64,000 nt of DNA from Antedon bifida (lineage: Eukaryota > Echinodermata > Crinoidea > Comatulida > Antedonidae). A program made the translations under genes and the position numbers. Location: NCBI GenBank assembly GCA_963402885.1, contig OY727099.1, positions 20,789,001 to 20,853,000 on the forward strand, in the 5' to 3' direction. This document shows positions 22,801 through 35,010 of the stretch, one piece after another. Position 1 is the first letter of the stretch. Each line of letters begins with the position of its first letter. The notes beneath the pieces are model-generated. The model had not been told where the DNA came from. It saw only the letters and a program-made list of their open reading frames with translations, and searched no databases.

Positions 22801-25800
22801 GTTATAATTATATTCATTGTCTCACCTGATAGTTTACAACCATGCACGGTAAGAGTACGCAGTTGAGGACACTTACAAAAGAAAGTACCCAGTAAAGTAC
22901 CATCGATGTCACTGAAATCATTATTAGAAATATATAGCTCCTGTAGTTCGAAGTGATCTCTTGCATCATAAGCTGTTATAATTGTATTCATTTTCTCACC
23001 TGATAGTTTACAATCATTCATGTGAAGTTTACACAGTTGAGGAAACTTACTCAAGAAATTACCCAGTAAAGTACCATCGATGTCACTGAAATCATTATAA
23101 GAAATATATAGCTCCTGTAGTTCGAAGTGATCTCTTGCATCATAAGCTGTTATAATTGTATTCATTTTCTCACCTGATATATTGCAATAACGCATAGCAA
23201 GTTTACGCAGTTGAGGAGACTTACTCAAGAAATTACCCAGTAAAGTACCATCCATGTCACTGAAATCATTATTATTACCAATATATAATTCTTGTAGTTC
23301 AAAGTTATCTCCCGCATCATAAGCTGTTATAATTGTATTCATTTTCTCACCTGATAGTTTACAATTGCCCATGTGAAGTTTACGTAGTTGAGAACACTTA
23401 CACAGGAAAGTACCCAGTAAAGTACCATCGATGTTACTGAAATCATTATTTCCAATATATAGCTCTTGTAGTTCAAAGTGATCTCCCGCATCATAAGCTT
23501 TTATAATTGTATTCATGTTCTCACCTGACAGTTTACAGTTATCCATAGAAAGTTTAAGCAGTTGAGGAGACTTACTCAAGAAGTTACTCAGTGAAGTAGG
23601 GTCAATGTCACTCAAATCATTATCCAACAAAAAAAGTTCTTTTAATTGAAATTCATCTGCTGAATACTCACTCAACATTTCATTGATAACTTTTCCTGAT
23701 ACTTTGCAATAATACATGCTAAGTATGCGTAACATAGGAGAATGAAACAAAAATGTACCAAGTAAAGCACCATTTATGTCACTGATGTCATTGTTCCCAA
23801 TATAGAGTTCCTGTAAATCTAACTTATCATTTACACACACTTTGATCATTTCATTCATTATGCGTCCTGATAATTTGCAATCATGCATAACAAGTTTATT
23901 CAGTTTGGAAGACGTATGCACGAACTTACCCAGTAAAGTACCATCGATGTTACTAAAATTATTTCTAGTATTAAGTTTAGGCCTAGGTAAAACCGATAAA
24001 TTGTAATCATTTGGAGAAATACTCAAGATAGCTCTAGGTATATTACCATTCTCAATAATAACATTATCCTTTCTTGCATCGACCCTGATTACCTCATTAC
24101 CTGAATCATGAATGTCAATACACAATTTCGGAGAGTTACAGAATCCGTCTATTGAGGTTCCTATAATATTACTGTTATAATTATTACCAATATTAAGCTC
24201 TCGTAATTGCAACTTATCTGCTTCACACATTTCGATTATTGTATTCATTATATTACCTGATAGTTTACATCCATGCATATCAAGTATAATTAGCTTAGGA
24301 GACTTACTTAAGAATGTACCCAGTAAAGTACCATCAACGTCACTGATATCATTTTTTCCAAAATTAAGCACTTGTATTTCTGACTCGTGTCCTGTATACT
24401 TTTCAAACATTTGATTCATTATGTCACCTGATAGTTTACAGTCATGCATGTCAAGTTTAAGCAGCTTTTGGGTGTTACACAACAAATTGCCCAAAAGAGT
24501 ACCATCAATATCACTGAGGTCATTTTCCTGAACACAAAGCTCTTGTAATTGTAAAATACTACCTGAATACACGTTCATCACCTTATTCATTACGTCACCA
24601 GTTAGTTTGCAATCATGCATGTCAAGTCTAAGTAATGTAGGAATCTTACTCAAGAAAGTACCAAATGAAGTACCGTCAATGTCGCAGAGATTATTTCCAG
24701 CTATTGTAAACATTAACATTTTTGGCGAATATTTTCCACTACACTTACAGATATCAGTCATTACTTTACCTGATAGATTGCAATCACTCATCTCAAATGA
24801 AATATACAAAGGCGACAAGTTCATTAAATAATGCAGTAATTTAGAATCGATGTTTCTGAGATTATTATTACTTATATTAAGGCTGTTTATTATCAACCCA
24901 CCACCCATTACAGACCACTCTCTAATCATATCATTTATTACATCACCTGATAGATTGCAATTACGAATGTCAAGTGTAGGTGTAAAGAAATATGTTATAT
25001 GTGCAAGAGTTTTTCCTCTGCTATCAATTGATAATGTATTACAGAATTTCTTTAAATCAAGCTCATTAAGATTCATTCTACTTAGTTGCCATATACGATG
25101 TATAAAATGCTCACCTAAATTTTGATTGAAGTGCACAATAAACATTTTTAATGAGTTTGATAAGGCTGTATGTTTTAATTGCATATTTTCCATGTGATCT
25201 ATAAGGTCGTTGCTCACATAATCACGATGTTCATCTTTTACATAATTTAAGTAAGTGTGTATCAAAGGACGATATGTTGATACATCATGTGTAACCCAAT
25301 GCTTTAAGAATTTACCTGCATTTGTACCAAGAAATCCAACTGCAAACCTATTTGCCATCGTTAAATATGGACATTCTCTTACTACATTCCACTCAGTTTC
25401 AAATTGTCTTACATATGCTGTGTACTCATTCGTCATACCTTCATTCTCACAGAGTTTGTATAAATAAAACCCTACTAGTGATTCTAGTATTAATTTATGC
25501 TTAGTAGAAAAGAAAACTTCACTTTTGCCTCGTGACATCGATGCTTCTTCATAAATAAATCCTAGGTTAAGGGCCATCTTAACCATGTCCTTATTTTCAT
25601 TAGCTCCCAAATCCCCTTTTTTAATTGAAAGTTGATTTTTTTTTAAGGTATCATACATACGCTTACCAAGAAAAATCATAGTATTTGCATAATTTTCTGG
25701 AATATTTTCAAATTTGAAAACGCTTTCTTGGTTTTCATATTTTGCAATGTAATGATTTACATTGCAGCACAAAATGTCTTTGAATAGATCAGCATTATTA

Positions 25801-26635
25801 GAAGGAAGAATTGCTTTGTCTTCCCAAATAATACAAAATGACAGAAGAAACAAAGGATTTTCGCACAATTTGTGTGCAAAAGTATTCTTGTCATCCGCTA
25901 ATTCCTGTCTAAGGGTAATACCTAATTCGGGTTTTTTATAATGCTGAAAATGGTTCTCTATATACTTCCCAATACTATCTTGGTTAAATCCCTTCACTCT
26001 CACATGCACATCACATCTTCCTACAAATTCATCTATGTTTTCTGATCGCGACGTAAGTAGCACAACACTGTTTTCTAAAGTTATCCTTCTAAAAATATCT
26101 TCCAAGCTATTATTCTTAAAACGCAATTCATCTAATCCATCTATTAACAGCACAATTTTGTCATCATGTTTGTCTATAAAATTTGTAATCAATGTTGGGT
26201 TTTTTGGAAGACCAGTCTTTCTATTGAAATCTTTAATGTTTAGTTGTTTTTCTATCAGATCAAAAATGTCAAAGCCTTCGTCTATATCCCTTACAGACAA
26301 AAAAAATATAATTTTACCTTTAAGTGCAATTGATTTCTGAGCAGATGTTGTACTGCTATATGCTAAGTACCTTAATAAAGTTGTTTTACCAATGCCAGAG
26401 TCTCCATCTATAAGAACTTTACATGCTTCTGATGATTTGATAATATGTAAAAGGGCTGAGAGTGTTGTTAAATGGCTGTCTATCAAACTGTTGTTTTTTT
26501 TTAGAATGTCCAATTCCAACTCAGTGAAGACTTCTTCAATGTCGATGGGGTATTTACGATTCATTATTGATGGTGAAAATAACTTGGCACTCTGGAACAA
26601 TAACTTTTGTCTTTTAAGCAGGTATTTTTCTATTT
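19854..26635 (-). CDS. NLR exon 2: NACHT NTPase plus ~28 double LRR modules
   Basis: This is the body of a cytosolic NOD-like immune receptor. Numbering for the joined protein: pre-NACHT 178-225 (PIDIEEVFTELEL), Walker A GDSGIGKTT 255-263, Walker B LLIDGLDEL 340-348, sensor LLTSR 370-374, winged-helix NP motif about 437. LRRs run from about 735 to the end. The LRR unit is 58 residues (two 29-residue repeats: HMNDCKLSGEKMNTIITAY and FELQELYIWNNDLSNIDGTL type), about 28 times. Open reading continues upstream of 26600 without an ATG except MNRK at 26564, so I place the exon start at an acceptor (TATATTACAG) ending at 26636. Its phase 1 matches the DED exon donor at 29609. The stop at 19854 is a TCA-to-TAA change inside a CKLSGE repeat; LRR remnants follow it. 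The domain call is firm; expression is unknown. Confidence 0.9.
19870..23560 (-). repeat. 174-bp tandem coding repeat (homogenised LRR array)
   Basis: The DNA here is a tandem array of about 21 units of 174 bp, each with TCACCTGATAGTTTACA and AAAGTACCCAGTAAAGTACC landmarks on the plus strand. Units differ at few sites, clustered at codons 1-4 of the module (HMND, VMHS, HMSK, NMHS) and around IWNNDLSNI/ISNNDFSDI. Upstream units (23560-24960) are much more diverged, so homogenisation is recent and confined to the 3' part. Confidence 0.9.
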
Positions 26636-27675
26636 CTGTAATATAAACATCTATATTACTAACTATCGTAAAGCTTTTAATAACAACTTCTAATGATCTG
26701 ATTGTTTTGTTAGTGTTGGTTACAACATGTTAATGTACATGTTATTTGGTTTACTTGTATTAAGCCTAATCTATACAATTGAATATAATATCTTACACAA
26801 GCCCAGCTTTTTCATAAAGTACAAGTAATATTGTCATTTACTGTATATTAATATTATGATCAGTAATAGGGTTAATAATATAATAGTGGGCTACTATTTG
26901 AAACCTTACGGTCTTATACTTAGTAGAAAGTTTGTTTGTTAGAATTGGTATGTAATAAGTTTTGCTAAGCATGACTGTTGTGCAGTATTGTAACTGTAAA
27001 TAGTTGATATGTCGCAGTGGTGATAAGATCGATTCGGCTGGTGTGGCAAGCACCTAGTTTGCTTATTTATGATAAAATAAATTTTAGAAACATTATTTGT
27101 ATGAAAATGTATGACTACTAGCAGTACCACGTGTTCTGCATGGTCTTATTCTGCCTTAATATTAGGTTAAATACTAATTCACATGTGATGAGTAAGTGTA
27201 GTATGCAACAGATTACTATTCTCTTATTTTAAAGCGCCTCTTTCATTTTATTAGTTCTTCCATTCGCTAAACTAAGCAGATCCCACATGACCATCCACCA
27301 CCACTTCCGACCCCCTCCCAACCTCAGGAAAAAGATAACAAACTACACAACTTGTGTCGATTGTCTACTATGAGTTTTAATTTCATGCAGCCAAGCACCA
27401 CCCTCCTTTCTTCACAAAACTCCACACTGCCGCTACCATCACTCTAACCAATAGACGTATTCAAGCTCCACACCAACAAACAACACCCCCCCCCCCCCCG
27501 CCTCCCACCACACACACAAAATTGCAATGCAAAAGATATGACATAAAGTTAAGACCCTCGCCTCCAACCATCCCCATAACTATTTCAAAATCATGGATCC
27601 ACCACTTACCCTCCCCCAAAATTGAACCAGTCGTTTTCGTTTTTAGTCGCGTGGACGCGACTCTATAGTTCACTA

Positions 27676-27733
27676 TGTCGGTCGGTCGGTCTGTCGGTCT
27701 GTCTTTCGGTCCGTCGGTCTGTCTGTCGGTCCG
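27676..27733. repeat. (GTCG/GTCT)n tetranucleotide repeat
   Basis: About 14 tetranucleotide units mixing GTCG, GTCT and GTCC inside the NLR intron. Confidence 0.9.
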
Positions 27734-28969
27734 GTATCACTATGCGTTTTAGCACGCGACTTATAGCTGTTGGCCTTGTTTGAGCATCAACTTTATTATA
27801 ATTTATTTACTGTGATAGTTTGATTGGTTGAAACCCCCCGATTTTGATAATTATTTTTTGCTATGGTAACATTATAGGTAAAATTGAGATATTCTGTAGA
27901 TTTTTCATACTATCTTATACAAATTAAAATGTGTAGAATATTAGCAGGCATGCCTTATTTGCATTTTCAAATCACCATTTCACAACGTCGTATTTTTAAT
28001 TTATATTCATGGAAATCCCATATTTTTATTTATTTAAACAAAAGTATCTTTATTTACGCATAGAAACAGGTATAAGTAATAACATAAATAACACATTTTG
28101 ACATAAGGTATAGGTACGTTTATGAGATATACTTTTATAAAATTATTTTTTTTAAATAATGGTATCAACCAAACTCCATTTAGTAATTTATCTATTTTCT
28201 AATATTGATTTTATTTATTCGGGCTGCTCAATTTAGTAGTAATTAGCCACGGAGAATCCTGGTTTAAATAAGATATAAAAGAAAATCTATCCGAAAACTA
28301 ACGGATTTGTTTTGCCACTGTAAAAGTGGTAGTACAAATTGCCTTATTGTTTATTTTGATGATATGTTAACGTTATGATGTCAAGTTTGTCGAAAGCCCT
28401 CTTTTAAGAGCCCTCTTAAATCCAATATGGCGGATTTTTAATACAAAAAATTAATAAATTATCAGTTCATTAATTACCCGTTCTATGAAATACTGGTTGT
28501 TTTGAGCTTGAGGCCCTAGTTACGTCTTCTTCTAGAAAAATACCTAGTTAATATAGAATTATTATCTATATTCTTACAAATTACAATATTTTAAATTACC
28601 TCGAAAAATCGATGATTGTTCTACGTCTTCTTCGTGGTCCTCACAACTACCATCTATAAATCAGAATAATCAATTAAATGTTTGTGATATCTTACAAATT
28701 AAATATTTTAATTTGGTGGTAACTAAACCGTGTAGTTGAAAGTCAATAAATATGTAATTAGAATTATTATAATAGTTTATTGTTTAATTAAATATATTTT
28801 AATTGATTTCAAAGCATAACATTGAATATTATTTGAAATTAAAATAAAAAATGTATTTCTTTAAGTAGATGTATTGTTCCCAAAAAAATGAAGATTAATT
28901 AAATCAGAATTTAAATAGGTTATTTTGTATAGTTTATAAATTTATTACTTACGTCATGAAAAAAAAGAA

Positions 28970-29560
28970 ATGTTTTCACTCATAAATTCATTCAACCAAA
29001 AACCTATTTTGACAAGGTTTTGGTTAATGTGGATAACTGTTATGTGTCTTTAAAATGGTATATTCAAAAATTGTTTTTGTTAGGGGGACATCTTTCATAC
29101 ATTATTCAACAAGATAATTGGTTTACTTTAAAGAGGAAAATCACGCAAAACAAACACAATGCCATGACAAAAGAAAACATTATAGGAACATTTTCACAAT
29201 TAAGAACAGCCGCTGACCAAGATAAGGCACGTTAAACATACAACGTCCATAATTGAAATCATTATACAATCATCATCATGGTTCATAGTTTACTGTACTG
29301 TGATTCACATTGACATGATCTCAACAGTTATTATATCCAATTTAAAATAAACACATTTAATATCTTTTTTCAAACATAAATGTCATATTCACAATAAATA
29401 ATAACGGTGTTAAATTACAATTCATTTTTTGTTACCTTGGTAATTTTTTATAATTAATTGAATAAATAAAAGAAGCATAACGTTTAGGTTTATATTAAAC
29501 ATGTTTGTTAATTAATATTTTAGGCCTACAGTAGGCCTAAATCGTATTTACAATGTTTAT
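28970..29560. other. AT-rich part of NLR intron, no exon seen
   Basis: Holds a 71-codon plus-strand frame (29020-29235) of unknown nature and a doubled TAGGCCTA motif at about 29521-29538. No splice-bounded exon with family resemblance. Confidence 0.5.
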
Positions 29561-29609
29561 TACTACATTAAAATAAATAATAAAATCAAGAAAAAGAAAT
29601 ATACTTTAC

Positions 29610-30141
29610 CTGTAGGTTTACTTAGTAGCCCGAGTTCTTTCTGTGCTCGTATTCCAAGAAGACTTGCAAACTCATTTAACTTGTCATGTAAAATATCTTC
29701 CTTCTCCAAATGAAATATTACATCCCAGAGACGTCTATAATTAAACTTGTTAAGTTTATAATTTGCAGTAACTTTCTGTAATGCAGCAGGAGATTCAGAT
29801 TGTATAACAGCATTAAAGAGTCGTTTTCGGTCTGACGACAATTTACTTTCATCGCTATTTGTAATATTGTTATCTTTCATGTACTGAGTTACAAGACGTT
29901 CAGCTTCTCTCGGACCTGTTAGTTCTGCGATCTCCAACAAAAGTTTGACATCATTTTGTGAGATAACACCAGTGTCACCAAGTTTATTGAATAAATCATG
30001 TGCAATATATTTTTCCACAGTAAGGTCTGCTAGTGGTAGATGATCGTGTACGCAGAATCTCAACAACTTGTAGTCTTCAGCTTCATAATGCTTACCGAGT
30101 GTAGCTTTCAATTCGTTAAACTTGGTGTTAAGGTCTGACAT
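29610..30141 (-). CDS. NLR exon 1: death effector domain (DED)
   Basis: 177 codons from ATG (30141) to a donor CAG|GTAAAGTA. Residues 1-90 fit a death effector domain: YKLLRFCVHDHLP (helix 2 core), then DLFNKLGDTGVIS and NDVKLLLEIAELTGPREAE, the L-x-x-L-x-x-x-G-x-I-S-x-x-D-x-x-x-L-L pattern typical of DEDs. Residues 100-177 form a second predicted helical block (RKRLFNAVI, NKFNYRRLWDVIFHLEKEDI) that I cannot assign; a divergent second DED is possible. DEDs recruit caspase or FADD-type partners by homotypic contact. The read-through after the donor (KVYFFFLILL) is intron. A TTTTTTTCAG acceptor at 30162-30164 suggests a 5' untranslated exon further upstream. It lies 3 kb upstream of the NACHT-LRR exon, same strand and matching phase, so I join the two. 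Confidence 0.75.
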
Positions 30142-30164
30142 TTTTCAAGTTGCGTGTTTCTCTG

Positions 30165-31139
30165 AAAAAAACCCAAATGTTTAAAAATGTAATGCCAAAA
30201 TACTCACCATCAGCACCATTGAATGTCCATTAAAAAAAATAAACGGTAATTTAACGAGTGCGGCAAAGGTGTCATATGCTGTAGAGCTGCACATTGTAAA
30301 AAGAAGCATGAATACCTTTAAAATCAATGCAATAGTATTTTAAACGTTTATAGCCGCAAATTGTACAAACGAACTCAAAATGTAAAAATAACGCAATTCC
30401 TAATATATCTTTTTTAACGACATCTTTTTCAAAACGATTTTTTTATTAAGACTTTGAGACCGTTTTATATATTGGTTGACAATGGCGTTGCTAACCATTG
30501 ATGACCTATTTTAATACACAATTAGTGAATTGGTCGGCTTCTATATCTGTACAGTTTCTTTCCGGAAACATTTTTAAATAATATGGACGATTTCGATCCA
30601 TAGATAAGTTGTACAAAATATCGAGAACAAAGTATGCGATTGTGGAACATGTTTAATGATTGTATTAGTTTGGATCACACTTTATAAATATCAACCTTGT
30701 AGCTGTAATAATGTACATCATGTTTAGCATAATGGAAAAATACTTTATTAATAAATTCTACTGTACAATAATTTGAAATGAAACAACACTAACACTAGCC
30801 TATATTCTCTAAGTCATGGACAAATTCCGTCTGAGTACGTATTATTGTTATTAAATGTTATTCTTTTGATAAGCGCTTAGTGTTTTTTAACTGAAACTAT
30901 TCATAGTTATGATTAACGTTAGTACAATACTTCCTCTAAAATATTATCTAATTGTTGACTTATAGGCTGTAATTGACAGAATGAATGACGTTGCATTTTG
31001 TGTCGTGTGCAAAGTTTTAGCATAGCATCCGATCAGCCAAATATTAGGGTCTGACATAGTATTCTATTCGTATACTAAATCTTAAATCAAGCTACCTTAA
31101 ATAATAGGAGTGCCAAAGTGTGTAGTATACTGTAATAAT
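30165..31139. other. Upstream flank of the NLR gene, no gene seen
   Basis: AT-rich. It should contain the NLR promoter or a first untranslated exon if the acceptor at 30162-30164 is used, but no distinctive motif stands out. Confidence 0.4.
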
Positions 31140-31796
31140 TGATATAGAACTTCCTTGATTACGTTGCAATAAGAACAACAAAATATGTACAAATAAAATA
31201 CCGGGCTCACTGTTATGGTTATAATAATAATCAACGATCAATGATTCACAATATTGTATGAATATCATTCAGATACAGACATACTACCAATATTAATACA
31301 ATCAAATGCAACAAATTTAACCCCTGCGTGTAGGCCCTACTTTATAATGCAAAGAACGTCCAATAATAACACACGAAATATTTTGATAAAAGGGAATACC
31401 ATATCAAGGTGTTAATTTGTATCCATTATGATCCTTAATCCCTCCACAAACTATGATTGATTAACAAGAACCTTGACAAACTATAAATAAGAATGAAAAT
31501 GAGCTGGTTCTTAGTTATAGTAAAGAAGCCCATTTTTGCAGGGTATTAGTTCTATTTCACTGAGCAATAGATATGTCGTGGGCTTGGCTCTGTATTATTC
31601 AATTGGTATGCCTTTTGAAATACAATTATTTTTTGCTTTCAGATTATGCTAGTATCGCCTAAATAAATATTTCCATTACAGCTAGGCCGCCAGTTAAGGG
31701 TGCTTGTCACAAAAAATCAGACATATTCATAATTTAGTGGAAAGGGTCAAAATTTCGAACTGGCTTATAATGTGTACATTGGTAGACCTTAATGTA

Positions 31797-31920
31797 ACAG
31801 TGGGTTTCTACTTATATGCTGTGCTTCAGGATTCCCCCTTTCCATTCTTTTGTTTGGTAATGATTATTTATGTATGTTTATGTTTTTTTGTTGTGAATGG
31901 AAATAAAGAAACAAACAAAC
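31797..31920 (+). mobile_element. LINE 3'-tail insertion in the module
   Basis: The module sequence TTAATGTAAGGAAAACTG is split after TAATGTAA by about 120 bp ending AATAAAGAAACAAACAAAC, then resumes as GTAAGGAAAACTG. A short GTAA target duplication and a repetitive 3' tail are typical of a 5'-truncated LINE. Confidence 0.65.
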
Positions 31921-32034
31921 GTAAGGAAAACTGATGTGTAGTTTAGTTTGTTTGGTAAAATATCGCTTAGTTTTCGAGAAAATCGATTTTCGGCCAATTT
32001 TGTTAATTTTTGGTGTATAATTTACATTGTTTTA

Positions 32035-33020
32035 ATAACGTAGAGAAATAACATAAATAGACTCAGTGAGAAGTTTACCTCTGTGCGTTACTATACCCAT
32101 TTTGTTTGTACTTGCGCAATGATAATGAATAGGATAAGATTAAAACCAACGAGAAGTTTACCACTGTGTGCTACTATACCCATTTTGGTTGTACTACTGC
32201 AGTGATAATGAATAGGATACGATTAAAACCAACGAGAAGTTTACCACTGTGCGCTACTATATCCATTTTGGTTGTACTACCGCAGTGATAATGAATAGGA
32301 TACGATTAAAACCAACGTGAAGTTTACCACTGTGCGCTACTATACCCATTTTGGTTGTACTACCGCAGTGATAATGAATAGGATACGATTAAAACCAACG
32401 AGAAGTTTACCACTGTGTGCTACTATACCAATTTTGGTTGTACTACCGCAGTGATAATGAATAGGGTACGATTAAAACCAACGAAAGGTTTACCACTGTC
32501 CCGACCACTGTGCGCTACTATACCCATTTTGGTTGTACTACCGCAGTGATAATGAATAGGATACGATTGAAACCAACGAGAAGTTTACCACTGTGTGTTA
32601 CTATACCCATTTTGGTTGTACTCGCACACAGTGATAATGAATACGACACCATTAAAACCAACGAGAAGTTTACCACTGTGCGCTAATATACCTATTTTTG
32701 TTGTACTCGCACACAATGATAATGAATAGGATACGATTAAAACCAACGAGAAGTTTACCACTGTGTGTTACTATACCCATTTTGGTTGTACTCGCTACAG
32801 TGATAATGAATAGGATACGATTAAAATCAACGAGAAGTTTACCACTGTGTGTTACTATACCCATTTTGGTTGTACTCGCGCAGAGTGATAATAAATAGGA
32901 TACGCTTGAAATCAGTTAGAAGTTTACGACTGTGCGCTACCCATTTTGGTTGTACTAGTGCACAGTGATAATGAATAGGATACGATTAAAATCAGTTAGA
33001 AGTTTATCACTGTATAGTAG
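32035..33020. repeat. Hairpin-unit array 6 (largest, ~11-12 units)
   Basis: The longest and most regular array. Many units have a shortened right arm (ACTACCGCAGTG instead of ACTCGCGCACAGTG), an array-specific variant that spread to at least five neighbouring units, which indicates local homogenisation. The terminal unit is damaged: CACTGT is fused directly to ATAGTAGAAAAAG, as expected if an inverted-core unit lost its middle. Confidence 0.85.
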
Positions 33021-33198
33021 AAAAAGAACTAAATTTCAGGATGTTAGGAGCCATTCATTGTGAGGTGAGGAGATGAGTCTCACTCTTCCCTGTTTTGGTG
33101 GTTCCGTAGCGTATGCACAATATAATCCGTAGTTGACATCAACGGTTTTCAGATCTCAAATTCTCAATTCTGAACCCCTGATACTAAATACAAATACC

Positions 33199-33412
33199 GC
33201 AAATCTGCTAACAGTAACCCACCGTCAATCTATAATAATAACCCACTACTCTAATAGTAACCCATGGGAGTTACTGTTAGAGTAACAAAAACTTATGATG
33301 CAGCCGTACTATTTTCAGGTGCCTAATTTAAGATTAGTAATAGTAACCAACTACTCTAATAGTAACCCACCCCAAAAAACAATCAAAGAATAATTAGAAG
33401 ATTTACTGTACC
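33199..33412. mobile_element. Insertion with ACTCTAATAGTAACCCA repeats
   Basis: Compared with other module copies (ACAAATACCCGTTATGGCAT) about 214 bp are inserted here. They contain the sequence ACTACTCTAATAGTAACCCA twice in direct orientation, and a hairpin CTCTAATAGTAAC...GTTACTGTTAGAG. No coding capacity. Family unknown. Confidence 0.6.
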
Positions 33413-35010
33413 AGTTATGGCATTGTCATAATCACAATAATAGATTCAACCAATGAAATATAAGCAAACAAACATCAATAACAATATTTTAAAAGACCTG
33501 GATATTAGGATATAATAATGGTTGCAGAATACAAAGGCGTCAAACAGGTAACACGTTATGCTGACCCCTATGTCCATAAATGGTTTGTTAAACTAGCAAG
33601 ATGGAAGTATAATAATGAATAAAATCACCCAATGGCAAGTATAACATTTCCGACGAATAAACTGCAATACAGTAGAACATCCTTCCGTACACCACTAATC
33701 AAATGGCAGGACACTTTCCCTTACACTGAATTGAACAAGGGGAAATATCTCTTGTAATATGTTGGTAAAGTCCTATCAAACAAACACTCTTTAATCACTT
33801 TGTTGGGTATAAAAATCTGAAATTGTCCACAATGTTTTAATGCAGTAATACACAATGTCCTTAATTTCCTCAATACCGTCACACACATAGACGCGATGTA
33901 GGCCCAATGTTTGAACTTTGAAATCTGAAATTGCCCACAATTATTCTAATGTAATATACACAATGTCCTTAATTTCCTCAACACCGTCAAACAGATAGGG
34001 CCTACGATATAGGCCTAATGTCAGCAAATTTAACCCCTGCGTGTACTTTATAATACAAAGAAGGTCCAACACACGAAATATTTTGATCAAAAGATTTAAC
34101 AACAGATTTGGTAGGGCCTATCGTTTCCTTTCATAGACACATACCAGAATATTCCAGGGTTAACAAACTCTATCGTCACTGAAGAGTGGGATTCTATTGC
34201 ATGATTATATACTAAAATGTTGAATGATAAAATGAAGGCAGAAGGCAAACAAGATTTTAATGGAAAATAATTGGTGTCACGTCTATGACCTACAATAAGA
34301 CCTAAGATTCTACTCGCATCAAACATTAAATACACCAATAGCAAGATGTGTACAAATGCCACATTCCTCCTTAAATTACGATTGATTCAAATTCAAACTA
34401 AGTCAGAATGAAAAAGAGCAGGTTCTTCGTTTTTGTAGTTTATTATTATTACCAACATAATAAAACGAAAATAAAAAGTCAAAGATGTTTTGTTTTATTA
34501 AGATCAAATTCTCTCATTTGAGAGAAAATTGGTTGAACTACTATAAAAAGCCAATGTTTTTGTTTGTGGGCTTGTTATAGTTTTTCCTAAACTATACTTC
34601 TTATGAAGCTCTAATTTAGCAGGAGGGTATCAGTTCCATTTCACTGATCAATTGCATACGTTAGATCTCACACATTTATCTAAGTGTTACTACTAGAATT
34701 ATTTAAATTAGAGGAGCTTGATAGAAAATTGGCGGGTGAAAAGTTATATTAAAGGAAGAAAATCGACTTCTGACGTATTCGTATATTGTATCATGCAAAT
34801 CATGCATATCGAACTTCTCACGCAAGGTACCTTTAATAAATAGGCCTGCAAATCCTGTGGTGCTGTAATAACAAGAACTTGCTTGCTTACTTTCCAATAC
34901 GAACAACAATAGCAGGAATGAAACGCCTGAGGTACAAATCAAATACCAGGCTTACTGCTATGTGTTCTTGGTTATGGTAATTCACAATATTGTACGACTA
35001 TTATTCAGAT

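Larger units (their letters stand above)
26636..29609 (-). other. Phase-1 intron of the NLR gene
   Basis: Donor CAG|GTAAAGTA at 29610/29609 and acceptor TATATTACAG|AAATAG at 26636/26635 (minus strand). Both split a codon after its first base (G|AA, Glu). The interior is AT-rich, with a poly-C run near 27487-27500 and a GTCG/GTCT microsatellite at 27676-27733. The plus-strand frame at 29020-29235 has no family resemblance. No further exon is visible. Confidence 0.7.
31140..35010. repeat. Macrosatellite locus II: the ~2.2-kb module, one full copy plus partial second
   Basis: Module sequence starts near 31290 (TAATACAATCAAATGCAAC) and proceeds through the array (32035-33020), hairpin (33059-33092) and the AATGGTTGC segment into a degraded second copy (33860-34670). 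A 108-bp stretch is duplicated at 33800-34010. The outer flanks resemble each other: ATTCACAATATTGTA and ATTCAGATACA are found near 31247-31280 and 34980-35012, which may mark the true element ends. Confidence 0.75.

Noticed and set aside
24607-26646. Several 60-100-codon plus-strand ORFs
   Set aside because: Antisense shadows of the NLR exon.
29020-29235. 71-codon ORF inside the NLR intron
   Set aside because: No domain resemblance, opposite strand, length expected by chance.
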